DNA of 8,266 bases from Lewinellaceae bacterium (GTDB lineage: Bacteria; Bacteroidota; Bacteroidia; Chitinophagales; Saprospiraceae): positions 1 to 8,266 of the forward strand of contig JACJYO010000023.1 in assembly GCA_020636075.1 (NCBI GenBank), written 5' to 3'. The notes under the pieces are model-generated. The model did no database searches. It was not told the origin of the DNA and saw only the letters and a program-made list of their open reading frames with translations. The position numbers were made by a program, and so were the translations under genes. Each line of letters starts with the position of its first letter. Position 1 is the first letter of the stretch. This document shows positions 1 through 5,014 of the stretch, in pieces.

Positions 1-547
1 ATTTCATGTGTTCAAAGCCATCCCAATTTTTATAAGGATGGGCATAAACACAGGTTATGTCCGGGCGATGTGCAGCAAGTTTTGCAAACTCTTGGGTGGT
101 AAACGAATTTTTAGTGTTGAATTCAATTAAGGAAGGAAGCCTGAACAAAGGTTGAAGTCCATCTTCTTCAAAATATACATCAAAGGTTGTTAATCGCTCC
201 AATTTTTGTAGTTCTTTCAAAGGTTTTAGCGATTTATAAATAATTTTCTTTCCACTTCCATCCCAACCGGGCGGTGTTTGCAATATCAATTCCCGGAGAT
301 TTTGCAGCTTTGAAAGCGGGCCAAGATTCGCGCCATTGCCCACATTTTCCAAGGCTAAAATTTCCAGATTCTTCAATTCGCTCAGATCATCAAGGGTACC
401 TACCTTAAATGAATGCAGGTATAATTCTTTAAGTCGGGTGAATTTTTTGAGAAAGTTTAAACTCCCAATCTTTCGACCAGATGCATGAAGTACTTCTATT
501 CCTTTATCTAATGAATCAATTGCTTCAATTGTATTATGCCAGGCCAT
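1..547 (-). CDS. Leucine-rich-repeat protein, partial (C-terminus beyond left edge)
   Basis: The open frame runs from an ATG at 547 to the window edge with no stop, giving 182 residues. An in-frame TGA lies a few codons upstream with no other start between, so the ATG is well supported. The protein has no signal peptide and begins MAWHNTIEAIDSLDKG. From about residue 27 it shows irregular leucine-rich repeats of 22-24 residues, for example FTRLKELYLHSF, LSELKNLEILAL and LSKLQNLRELIL, then a less regular segment rich in leucine and aromatic residues up to NWDGFEHMK. Such cytosolic repeats usually bind proteins; no catalytic motif is visible. The gene follows a serine hydrolase gene in the same direction, but an insertion sequence now separates them and its edge is only 54 bases upstream of the start. 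Its own promoter may have been displaced. The specific function is unknown; a role as an immunity-like binding protein would be speculation. Confidence 0.8.
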   Translation of the reverse strand, partial: MAWHNTIEAIDSLDKGIEVLHASGRKIGSLNFLKKFTRLKELYLHSFKVGTLDDLSELKNLEILALENVGNGANLGPLSKLQNLRELILQTPPGWDGSGKKIIYKSLKPLKELQKLERLTTFDVYFEEDGLQPLFRLPSLIEFNTKNSFTTQEFAKLAAHRPDITCVYAHPYKNWDGFEHMK

Positions 548-560
548 TTGTTTTGTTTTC

Positions 561-1625
561 TTAGGTCAGTAGTCGGTCGCTTCTACCCGGGATTCTATCC
601 CTGTCTCGTCCTAAAATAACTTTACAGGTTAAGAGATAGTCCTGCGAGGGCTTTACGGGAAAAAACATAATCCTGTGGGGGCTTTCAAAGGTAAGCCCAA
701 AAAGCCTTGGAACGGTGTTGATGTTTATGCAGGTCTTGGTTTTATAGTTCTTTGACATAGGTTTCCAACGTTTGGCTAAAATGCCGTTTTGGCTGTGTGC
801 TTGACTTGGCGTGAGGTAATCACAACTGGCATGAGGTCTGGAATGGTTGTAGTGGTAAACAGCATTGTCAATGGCGGCTTGTGCTTGTTCGAACGTGCCG
901 AAGGTTTGGTCCAGATTCCATTCTTGTTTGAGAATTCCATTGACTCGTTCAGCCAGTGCATTTTCGTATGGATCGCCATTTTGAGTCATGCTGATTTGAC
1001 AAGAACTTCCGTTGAGCACCTTGACATAAGCCTGCGAGCAATATTGAATACCGCGGTCGGAATGATGCATCAGTTGGCGTTCGGAGAATTGTCGTTGTGC
1101 CAGGGCTTGTTCTAAAGCATTGACACAAAAAGCTGCGCTCAGGGATTCGCTCAACTGATAGCCAACGATCTTTCGGGAATAAGCGTCGGTAATCAGGATG
1201 AGATAGCAAAAACGTCCACCTACAGCGATGTAGGTGATATCGCTTACCCACAACCGTTCGGCTTGCTCGGGCGTAAATCCAGCCGCCAGGTTAGGGTATT
1301 TTTTTAGCCAATGCCTGCTCTGGGTGGTTGTAACGTACTTTTTGCGGCGCCGGATGAGTAAATCGTGCCGACGCAACAAGCCAAAAAATTGGTCGCGCCC
1401 CAGTTGAATGCCATGCTGTTGCCATTGCCCTGAAAGCAGGTGCAGGAGTTTGCGACCACCGGCGCCGGGCGTGAGCCGACGCTGTTGGCGCACCAAGTCC
1501 ACGATCAGACCTTCCTGCAAGGCCTGCCGATCGGCGCGCCACAGATGGCCATAGAAGGCTTGTCGACTTTTTCCCAACAGCCCGCATAACTTGCCTAACC
1601 CCGTATCGTGATAAAATGCCTTCAT
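561..1625 (-). CDS. IS3-family transposase OrfB (DDE integrase core)
   Basis: The 354-residue frame contains a complete rve-type catalytic core. D129 lies in WVSDITY, D190 in HHSDRGIQY and E226 in YENALAERVNG, giving the DD(35)E spacing characteristic of IS3 transposases. The N-terminal third (about 1-115) is the basic HTH_21-type region. The ATG at 1625 overlaps the orfA stop as ATGA and follows a run of six A, so the natural product is probably an OrfA-OrfB fusion made by -1 frameshifting. The C-terminus is unusual: after about residue 290 it continues through subterminal repeats and the inverted repeat, and residues 342-354 are encoded by host DNA outside the element, up to a TAA at 561-563. 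The native stop is therefore supplied by the insertion site. No internal stop or truncation was seen. Confidence 0.92.
   Translation of the reverse strand: MKAFYHDTGLGKLCGLLGKSRQAFYGHLWRADRQALQEGLIVDLVRQQRRLTPGAGGRKLLHLLSGQWQQHGIQLGRDQFFGLLRRHDLLIRRRKKYVTTTQSRHWLKKYPNLAAGFTPEQAERLWVSDITYIAVGGRFCYLILITDAYSRKIVGYQLSESLSAAFCVNALEQALAQRQFSERQLMHHSDRGIQYCSQAYVKVLNGSSCQISMTQNGDPYENALAERVNGILKQEWNLDQTFGTFEQAQAAIDNAVYHYNHSRPHASCDYLTPSQAHSQNGILAKRWKPMSKNYKTKTCININTVPRLFGLTFESPHRIMFFPVKPSQDYLLTCKVILGRDRDRIPGRSDRLLT
599..601. repeat. Possible target site duplication (CCC), left copy
   Basis: CCC immediately outside the left inverted repeat is matched by CCC at 2042-2044 outside the right one. Three bases is the usual IS3 duplication length, but the low complexity means a chance match cannot be excluded. 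Confidence 0.5.
602..627 (+). repeat. Terminal inverted repeat downstream of orfB (IRR)
   Basis: This 26-base end starts TGTCTCGTCC and matches the reverse complement of 2016-2041 at 22 positions; the mismatches are at repeat positions 6, 12, 17 and 26. It contains the core TCCT-N7-CTTT, which recurs inward at 31-base spacing. The orfB frame is still open across this repeat. Confidence 0.85.
606..696 (+). repeat. Three degenerate 31-bp tandem repeats inside the orfB-side end
   Basis: The motif [GA]TCCT-N7-CTTT occurs three times in the same orientation, with TCCT at 609, 640 and 671, exactly 31 bases apart. The first copy is the terminal inverted repeat and the other two lie inward. The repeats overlap the end of orfB. 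Because 31 is not a multiple of three, each copy is translated in a different phase. Multiple transposase binding sites at one end is the likely meaning; this is an inference from spacing and conservation. Confidence 0.65.
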
Positions 1626-1632
1626 TTTTTCG
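1622..1632 (-). promoter_or_regulatory. Probable -1 frameshift site between orfA and orfB
   Basis: The minus strand reads TCG AAA AAA TGA in the orfA frame, and a -1 slip on the A6 run gives AAA AAA ATG AAG in the orfB frame. Known IS3 elements make the full transposase by slipping on such A-runs. The heptamer here is G AAA AAA rather than the optimal A AAA AAG, so efficiency may be modest. ATGA re-initiation is also possible. Confidence 0.6.
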
Positions 1633-1999
1633 ACTGTTGGGAACCAGACTTTTTTCGAATATCAATGTGGAGTTGTTCCTCGGCGATGTCAATCATCGTC
1701 TCCAGGGCTTCCACTTTTAACTCCAGGTCTTTAATCCGTTTTTGTAGTTCCCGCTCTTTGGAAGTAGGCGACTTCGCTTTTGGTTTTGCCATTGGTACGG
1801 TGTCGGTTGTTTGGCTAAGTTCGCTATTCCGACGATACCATTTGACAAACTCTTTGACCACGCCCTTGTCTTTTAATCCATACTCTTCAGCCGCTACAGC
1901 GTAACTGAATCTACCGGATAAATACTCCAAGGCAACTTTGCGCTTGAAGTCATTGGGATACCGATTGTAGTTTTTCACTTTTTTAATCCTGTTCATCAC
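1622..1999 (-). CDS. IS3-family OrfA, DNA-binding helix-turn-helix protein
   Basis: The 125-residue frame starts at GTG (1999) or, more likely, the adjacent ATG (1996). Residues about 13-58 form the helix-turn-helix, with FKRKVALEYLSG followed by VAAEEYGLKDKGVVKEFVKW, as in IS3 OrfA and transposase_8 proteins. Residues about 82-111 form a leucine zipper with heptad positions L85, L92, L99 and I89, V96, I103, L110, used for multimerisation. The end, QQSKK, is encoded at the A-run where frameshifting into orfB is expected. OrfA binds the element's ends and, in studied IS3 elements, modulates transposition. The start lies beside a hairpin formed with the terminal repeat, which may limit translation from transcripts entering from outside. 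Confidence 0.9.
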   Translation of the reverse strand: MMNRIKKVKNYNRYPNDFKRKVALEYLSGRFSYAVAAEEYGLKDKGVVKEFVKWYRRNSELSQTTDTVPMAKPKAKSPTSKERELQKRIKDLELKVEALETMIDIAEEQLHIDIRKKSGSQQSKK

Positions 2000-2024
2000 T
2001 TTACACTTCGTTTTTGTGTAAAGT
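1998..2024 (-). promoter_or_regulatory. Hairpin over the orfA start, 9-bp perfect stem
   Basis: Plus-strand ACTTTACAC at 1998-2006 pairs with GTGTAAAGT at 2016-2024 around a 9-base loop. In a transcript crossing the end of the element this structure reaches the GTG at 1999 and abuts the ATG at 1996. In other insertion sequences, such as IS10 and IS50, comparable structures block translation from impinging transcripts; that role is inferred here. Confidence 0.55.
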
Positions 2025-2041
2025 CATTTCAGGACAAGACA
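2016..2041 (-). repeat. Terminal inverted repeat upstream of orfA (IRL)
   Basis: Read on the minus strand this end starts TGTCTTGTCCTG and carries the same TCCT-N7-CTTT core as the opposite end. Its inner part, GTGTAAAGT on the plus strand, is also one arm of a hairpin with 1998-2006. Confidence 0.85.
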
Positions 2042-2044
2042 CCC
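2042..2044. repeat. Possible target site duplication (CCC), right copy
   Basis: This pairs with 599-601 across the element. A fourth base does not match in direct orientation (T on the left, C on the right), so the duplication would be exactly 3 bp. Confidence 0.5.
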
Positions 2045-2053
2045 CAATACGCT

Positions 2054-3085
2054 CTAAATCTCAAGATAAGCGCGCATACACGCAATAAGCACCTCATTAA
2101 AATCTTTTCGATTGCCATTCAGGCAAATAGTGAAAGCAATATTTTCTTCGGGGAAGTAAGCAGATAAACTCTCGAAAGAATCAATGTTTCCAGAATGGCC
2201 ATATGCAGTTTTATCATAAAAGGGGAAAATGTAAATCCCAAGTCCCATCCCGTCTTTTAAATTCAACATTTCCTGCAACTGCGCTTCCGGGAGTATTTTG
2301 TGATTAAACAGTGCGTTAATAAACACATTCAAATCGTTTGGTGTACTCACCAAAGCGCCTGCGCCTAAAAGACTGGGCGAATAGAGATCATTGTTTTTAA
2401 GCCACTTTTTTTTCCAGAAATAGGAGTTGGCTTCATTTTGGGAGGCATCTATCAACCCGCCTGCATGTGTATTTTTAAGTGATAATGGCTTGTTGATGCG
2501 TGCATGTAATGATTCGGCATAACTGGTTTTGTCAATTTCTTCAACAACCAGGCTAAGTACAACGTAGTTGGCATTATTATAATCTACCTTTTTGCCGGGG
2601 GCAAAAGCAATAGGCGCATTTTCAAAAACGGCTATAATCTCTGCTCTGCTTTGTGGATTAATATTTTGATATTTTTTTTCATTACTTTTTCCAAAGTTAA
2701 ATATGCCCGATTCATGGCGCAGCAGGTGTTCAATCGCGATTTTGCTGGCATTTGGCCAATTCGGGAAAAAGCGCGAAAGTTTATCGCTCAAAGCAAGTTT
2801 GCCCTCCGCCACAAGTTGAAGTATCATAGTCGCTGTGAGCATTTTGGAAACCGAGCCGATACGATATTTGGTAAGTGTGTCTGCTTTTGTTTGCGTACTG
2901 ATTTGCGAAAATCCCAAAGCGCGACTGTAAACAGGGACTCCACTTTCGGAAAAAGCGATGCTCCCCATTACTTGATTTCGCTTTTCGAAGTTACTCAGAA
3001 CTTTGTCCAGTTTAGTAAATTCACGTTGCTGACCTGCCACGGAATATGAAATAAAAAAGGTACAAATGAGAAATATTAGTCGCAT
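2054..3085 (-). CDS. Exported serine hydrolase, beta-lactamase (class C/PBP4*-like) family
   Basis: The chosen ATG at 3085 gives 343 residues with an N-terminal signal peptide (MRLIFLICTFFISYSVAGQQ, cleavage probably near residue 17). A frame-compatible ATG at 3142 would add 19 non-signal-like residues and is less likely. Family motifs are in order: SxxK as S78-V-S-K81 within YRIGSVSKMLTA (nucleophile and general base), LLRHESGI, YxN as Y169-N-N171 within VDYNNANY, and HxG as H297-S-G299 within YGHSGN. The length fits the Beta-lactamase (PF00144) family, which includes esterases, D-aminopeptidases and beta-lactamases; HSG in place of KTG is more typical of the esterase and peptidase members, so resistance should not be assumed. 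The enzyme should act in the periplasm. It ends 12 bases from the insertion sequence, beyond which lies the leucine-rich-repeat gene. Confidence 0.88.
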   Translation of the reverse strand: MRLIFLICTFFISYSVAGQQREFTKLDKVLSNFEKRNQVMGSIAFSESGVPVYSRALGFSQISTQTKADTLTKYRIGSVSKMLTATMILQLVAEGKLALSDKLSRFFPNWPNASKIAIEHLLRHESGIFNFGKSNEKKYQNINPQSRAEIIAVFENAPIAFAPGKKVDYNNANYVVLSLVVEEIDKTSYAESLHARINKPLSLKNTHAGGLIDASQNEANSYFWKKKWLKNNDLYSPSLLGAGALVSTPNDLNVFINALFNHKILPEAQLQEMLNLKDGMGLGIYIFPFYDKTAYGHSGNIDSFESLSAYFPEENIAFTICLNGNRKDFNEVLIACMRAYLEI

Positions 3086-3149
3086 TAATTTATTCCAGTT
3101 AATAATTTTGCCACAATCGTGAGTTATATTATTACTCGTCACTTAGATT

Positions 3150-3240
3150 TTTTGGTAGACGTTTTTAGAGTGCGCTATCTTATTGTACGCTCAACAGTCC
3201 AGGATATTCTAACTCGCCAGGTTTTGGTAGCGTTTGAGAG
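3150..3240 (+). repeat. Pair of imperfect direct repeats upstream of the serine hydrolase
   Basis: TTTTGGTAGACGTTTTTAGA at 3150-3169 is matched by TTTTGGTAGCGTTTGAGAG at 3222-3240. They share TTTTGGTAG, CGTTT and AGAG with small length differences, at a 72-base offset. The pair lies in the 170-base spacer between the serine hydrolase start and the frameshifted frame that ends at 3256. It may be a regulatory site or a degraded dispersed repeat; nothing seen decides this. Confidence 0.4.
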
Positions 3241-3255
3241 GTTATTTCGGTTGGC

Positions 3256-3392
3256 TTATTCTTTATTTATAAGTGTTATCCATTTGGATTCCTCTATTGC
3301 CCATTCATTATAAGCTTTTTGGATTTCCAGTTTCAATTCCACTTTTGAACTATAAATTATGCCTTTTTCGTCTGTATATTTTTACGGTTCAT
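3256..3392 (-). pseudogene. Short frameshifted gene remnant downstream of the SUKH gene
   Basis: Nine bases after the SUKH stop an ATG at 3392 opens MNRKN and soon ends. One frame over, from 3381, the strand reads KYTDEKGIIYSS, then about 30 more residues with protein-like composition (VELKLEIQKAYNEW, ending WITLINKE) to a TAA at 3256-3258. Restoring one base in the A5 run just after ATG AAC CGT would join start and body into a protein of about 46 residues. The reading is charged, amphipathic and close to the upstream gene, so a frameshifted small gene or the 3' fragment of a larger one is the best guess. A sequencing error in the homopolymer is also possible. No family is recognised. Confidence 0.45.
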
Positions 3393-3401
3393 TATGAGTT
3401 T

Positions 3402-3839
3402 TTACAAATTCCCCATTTGTTTTATAAATTCTGTGAAGGATTCGTAGGTTTCGACAGGTTCTAATTTTCGCATTCCTTCATGGATAAAGTTTACGGAAGG
3501 ATTTTCTCCTTCTGAGGTAGACATATAATAATGATTACAACCCTGACCACTTACAAAAACAATATCATCCTCTTTTAAGAAATCCATCCCAATGTCTCCA
3601 AAAAGTGAATACAGATATTTTACTGCATCTTCTTTATAAAGTTTTAAATCATACATGGAATAATCAATTCCCTGAAAGAAGTTTACCCGCTTACCCATAA
3701 CTTGCAGAAATTCCCGGTATGCCTGTGGAAATTGGATGCCAAACTCTGCTTCGGCTTTTTGAATTTCGGCGAATGAATATCCTTCCGAAGTTGTTGACTG
3801 TGTTATTCTTTGTAATAATTCCTCTGTAATATATTTCAT
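3402..3839 (-). CDS. SMI1/KNR4 (SUKH) family protein
   Basis: The 145-residue protein carries the family signature at residues about 23-50: FAEIQKAEAEFGIQFPQAYREFLQVMG, the usual 'I..aE..lgi.lP..yr.fl...nG' pattern. Aromatic-rich strands follow (FFQGIDYSMYDL), then a central DIVFVSGQGCNHYYMS segment in place of the common 'fa..ggg...yld' motif, and a C-terminal helix, YESFTEFIKQMGN. SUKH proteins are small intracellular alpha/beta proteins; many bacterial ones are immunity proteins for secreted polymorphic toxins. No toxin gene is visible here, so this may be an orphan immunity gene or a protein with another role. It follows the LuxR-type gene after 57 bases and precedes the frameshifted remnant by 9 bases, so co-transcription is plausible. 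Confidence 0.85.
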   Translation of the reverse strand: MKYITEELLQRITQSTTSEGYSFAEIQKAEAEFGIQFPQAYREFLQVMGKRVNFFQGIDYSMYDLKLYKEDAVKYLYSLFGDIGMDFLKEDDIVFVSGQGCNHYYMSTSEGENPSVNFIHEGMRKLEPVETYESFTEFIKQMGNL

Positions 3840-3896
3840 GTGTTTTGTATGCCCCGGTAGTTGAAAAATACAATTCGAATTAGTGGTTTTGGGCCT

Positions 3897-4334
3897 CTAT
3901 TTTTCATTTGCCTTTTCGATTGCTTCTCGTCGGGTTTTTACTTCCAGGATCTTGTAAATGTTGTTGATATGTGTTTTTACAGTGGATAAGGACACATAGA
4001 GCTTCCCGGCAATGTCCTTGTTGCTCAAACCTTCGTTTATCAACTCCAACACTTCAATTTCTCTGGGTGACAGTAATTTTTTAAAATCATTTTGATCTTG
4101 GTGTACTTTTTTCTTTAAATATTCTGCTTGGATTTGCTGACGGTGCTTTTCTATTTCAAGTTTTAGCCAGTATCTAACGGCAAAAAATGCGAACAATAAC
4201 AATAATATTGGAATAATCGGGTGCTTCTGCCAAAACCAAAAGAATGTCTTTCCATCAAACGAAAACCCGATCGAGCATAATGCTAAAAAAATGCTCATTG
4301 CCAGTAGTAGTTCTTGTTTGCGTTTTGCTGTCAT
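3897..4334 (-). CDS. Membrane-anchored LuxR/GerE-type transcriptional regulator
   Basis: From the ATG at 4334 the protein has 145 residues. An upstream start at 4427 would overlap the preceding gene by 86 bases and adds no domain-like sequence, so it was rejected. Residues about 9-25 and 39-55 form two membrane helices joined by a short loop, followed by a charged, probably coiled linker (KLEIEKHRQQIQAEYLKKK). Residues about 88-145 form a GerE-type DNA-binding domain: LLSPREIEVLELINEGLSNK, then DIAGKLYVSLSTVKTHINNI. There is no receiver or periplasmic sensor domain, so the signal is probably sensed in the membrane or passed from a membrane partner. The obvious candidate is the four-helix protein encoded 7 bases upstream, whose halves resemble this protein's N-terminus. 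Targets are unknown; regulation of its own operon is a natural guess. Confidence 0.88.
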   Translation of the reverse strand: MTAKRKQELLLAMSIFLALCSIGFSFDGKTFFWFWQKHPIIPILLLLFAFFAVRYWLKLEIEKHRQQIQAEYLKKKVHQDQNDFKKLLSPREIEVLELINEGLSNKDIAGKLYVSLSTVKTHINNIYKILEVKTRREAIEKANEK

Positions 4335-4341
4335 ATCGTTT

Positions 4342-4719
4342 TCAGGAATTAAGAACTTGTTCTCTATGCTCCAATAAAAGCAGTTTGCGAAGCAATACAC
4401 CTGCAATAGCCCACGAAAGTATAGCACTTGTGTATTTATTTAAAATCAAAAAGTAAGCGCCTTTTTCATTAAAAGTAAAGGTTAGCGGAACAAGCACAAA
4501 TAAAATCGATAACCCGACAAGTTGATGCTTACCAATGTTTCCTTTTGACAGGAGCAGAATAAGTAAAGTGATGGCTTGCCCGCACCAAATTACACCCCTG
4601 AATTTGGTTTCTAATAGTAGTTGGATTCCAGTTTGTGAAAAAGAAAAAGCCAATGGTAGGAGTCCGGTGAATATTGCCAAGCCGAACAGAAATCCCGAGG
4701 TTGATTTTTTTGTGTTCAT
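4342..4719 (-). CDS. Small four-helix membrane protein paired with the LuxR-type regulator
   Basis: The 125-residue protein contains four hydrophobic segments at about 9-27, 43-57, 65-83 and 97-114, and ends with a short charged tail (LEHREQVLNS). It is an internal duplication: GLLPLAFSFSQTG at 19-31 repeats as VLVPLTFTFNEKG at 75-87, a 56-residue offset, each followed by a K-[FY] step and a second helix. The same unit opens the neighbouring LuxR-type protein. The ATG at 4719 overlaps, as ATGA, the stop of a 22-codon upstream frame. The stop is 7 bases before the regulator's ATG, so translational coupling is likely. No enzyme motif is present. I do not recognise a named family; a sensor or modulator partner of the regulator is inferred. 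Confidence 0.8.
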   Translation of the reverse strand: MNTKKSTSGFLFGLAIFTGLLPLAFSFSQTGIQLLLETKFRGVIWCGQAITLLILLLSKGNIGKHQLVGLSILFVLVPLTFTFNEKGAYFLILNKYTSAILSWAIAGVLLRKLLLLEHREQVLNS

Positions 4720-5014
4720 GTCATTTTCAATTTAGATGATACGCTATGCGAAATTACTGCTGACATGTTCCGTTTTCCATACATAATGGGGTGGAAAGCG
4801 GGTTGATTGCAGGGTGGAATATTCGTTCCACCCTGCGTTTCTAGTATGAATTTTATTTTGGGCGTGTTACCAAGCCCGGGACTGCCAATACTCCAACACC
4901 GGCGAGAAACTATCGCTCAAAAAAGCGGGCGTGTCAAACTACCACATTTGCGAAAACTTATCCCATTTTTGCCTCCCCCTAAATCAAACAGCCATCCAAA
5001 CATACCGACCGACC
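4720..5014. other. Divergent intergenic region between the membrane/LuxR operon and tex
   Basis: These 295 bases separate two divergent genes and must hold promoters for both. I see no convincing Bacteroidota-type promoter (TTTG with TAnnTTTG) for either. The clear structures are a hairpin at 4809-4836 and, on the minus strand, a 22-codon frame at 4716-4784 that ends in ATGA overlap with the membrane protein start. The GTG at 4931 is in frame with tex but is not the probable start. Confidence 0.6.
4809..4836. repeat. Perfect 11-bp hairpin in the divergent promoter region
   Basis: GCAGGGTGGAA at 4809-4819 pairs perfectly with TTCCACCCTGC at 4826-4836 around the loop TATTCG. Neither strand has a proper T-tract after the stem, and both adjacent genes are transcribed away from the region, so a terminator for a present gene is unlikely. 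It could be a 5' leader structure of tex, an operator, or a relic of a lost gene or element. Confidence 0.6.

Larger units (their letters stand above)
602..2041 (-). mobile_element. Complete IS3-family insertion sequence, 1440 bp
   Basis: The element carries the two overlapping frames typical of IS3: orfA (helix-turn-helix plus zipper) and orfB (DDE integrase). It is bounded by 26-bp imperfect terminal inverted repeats (22 of 26 matching) that begin TGTCT at both outer ends. The flanks carry a possible 3-bp direct repeat, CCC, at 599-601 and 2042-2044, a size usual for IS3. Both frames appear intact, so the copy could be active, given -1 frameshifting at the A-run between them. It sits between two genes of the same orientation and interrupts neither coding region. 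Family assignment is firm; the subgroup and the name in IS nomenclature cannot be given from sequence reading alone. Confidence 0.9.

Noticed and set aside
606..696. 31-bp repeats as a CRISPR array
   Set aside because: The copies are degenerate, directly contiguous without spacers, and share their core with the insertion sequence ends.
1291..1692. 133-codon minus-strand frame within the insertion sequence
   Set aside because: It overlaps orfA and orfB in a third frame and has low-complexity arginine, alanine and serine content with no transposase motif.
3086..3142. ATG at 3142 as the serine hydrolase start
   Set aside because: It would place 19 polar residues before an otherwise normal signal peptide; the ATG at 3085 fits export better. 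It cannot be fully excluded.
3119..3464. Small plus-strand frames in the spacer between the serine hydrolase and SUKH genes
   Set aside because: They overlap the ends of minus-strand genes and have hydrophobic, low-information composition; the minus-strand remnant reading is more protein-like.
3872..3881. AATTCGAATT palindrome upstream of the SUKH gene
   Set aside because: It is a 10-base AT-rich palindrome without other support, expected by chance in this composition.
4335..4427. Start at 4427 for the LuxR-type regulator
   Set aside because: This extension overlaps the upstream membrane protein gene by 86 bases and adds no domain; the ATG at 4334 gives the expected 7-base gap.
4809..4836. 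Hairpin as a rho-independent terminator
   Set aside because: No T-tract follows on either strand and both flanking genes point away, so no known transcript would end here.
4931..5014. GTG at 4931 as the tex start
   Set aside because: The 28 extra residues show no similarity to Tex N-termini, while the ATG at 5015 begins the usual Tex sequence.
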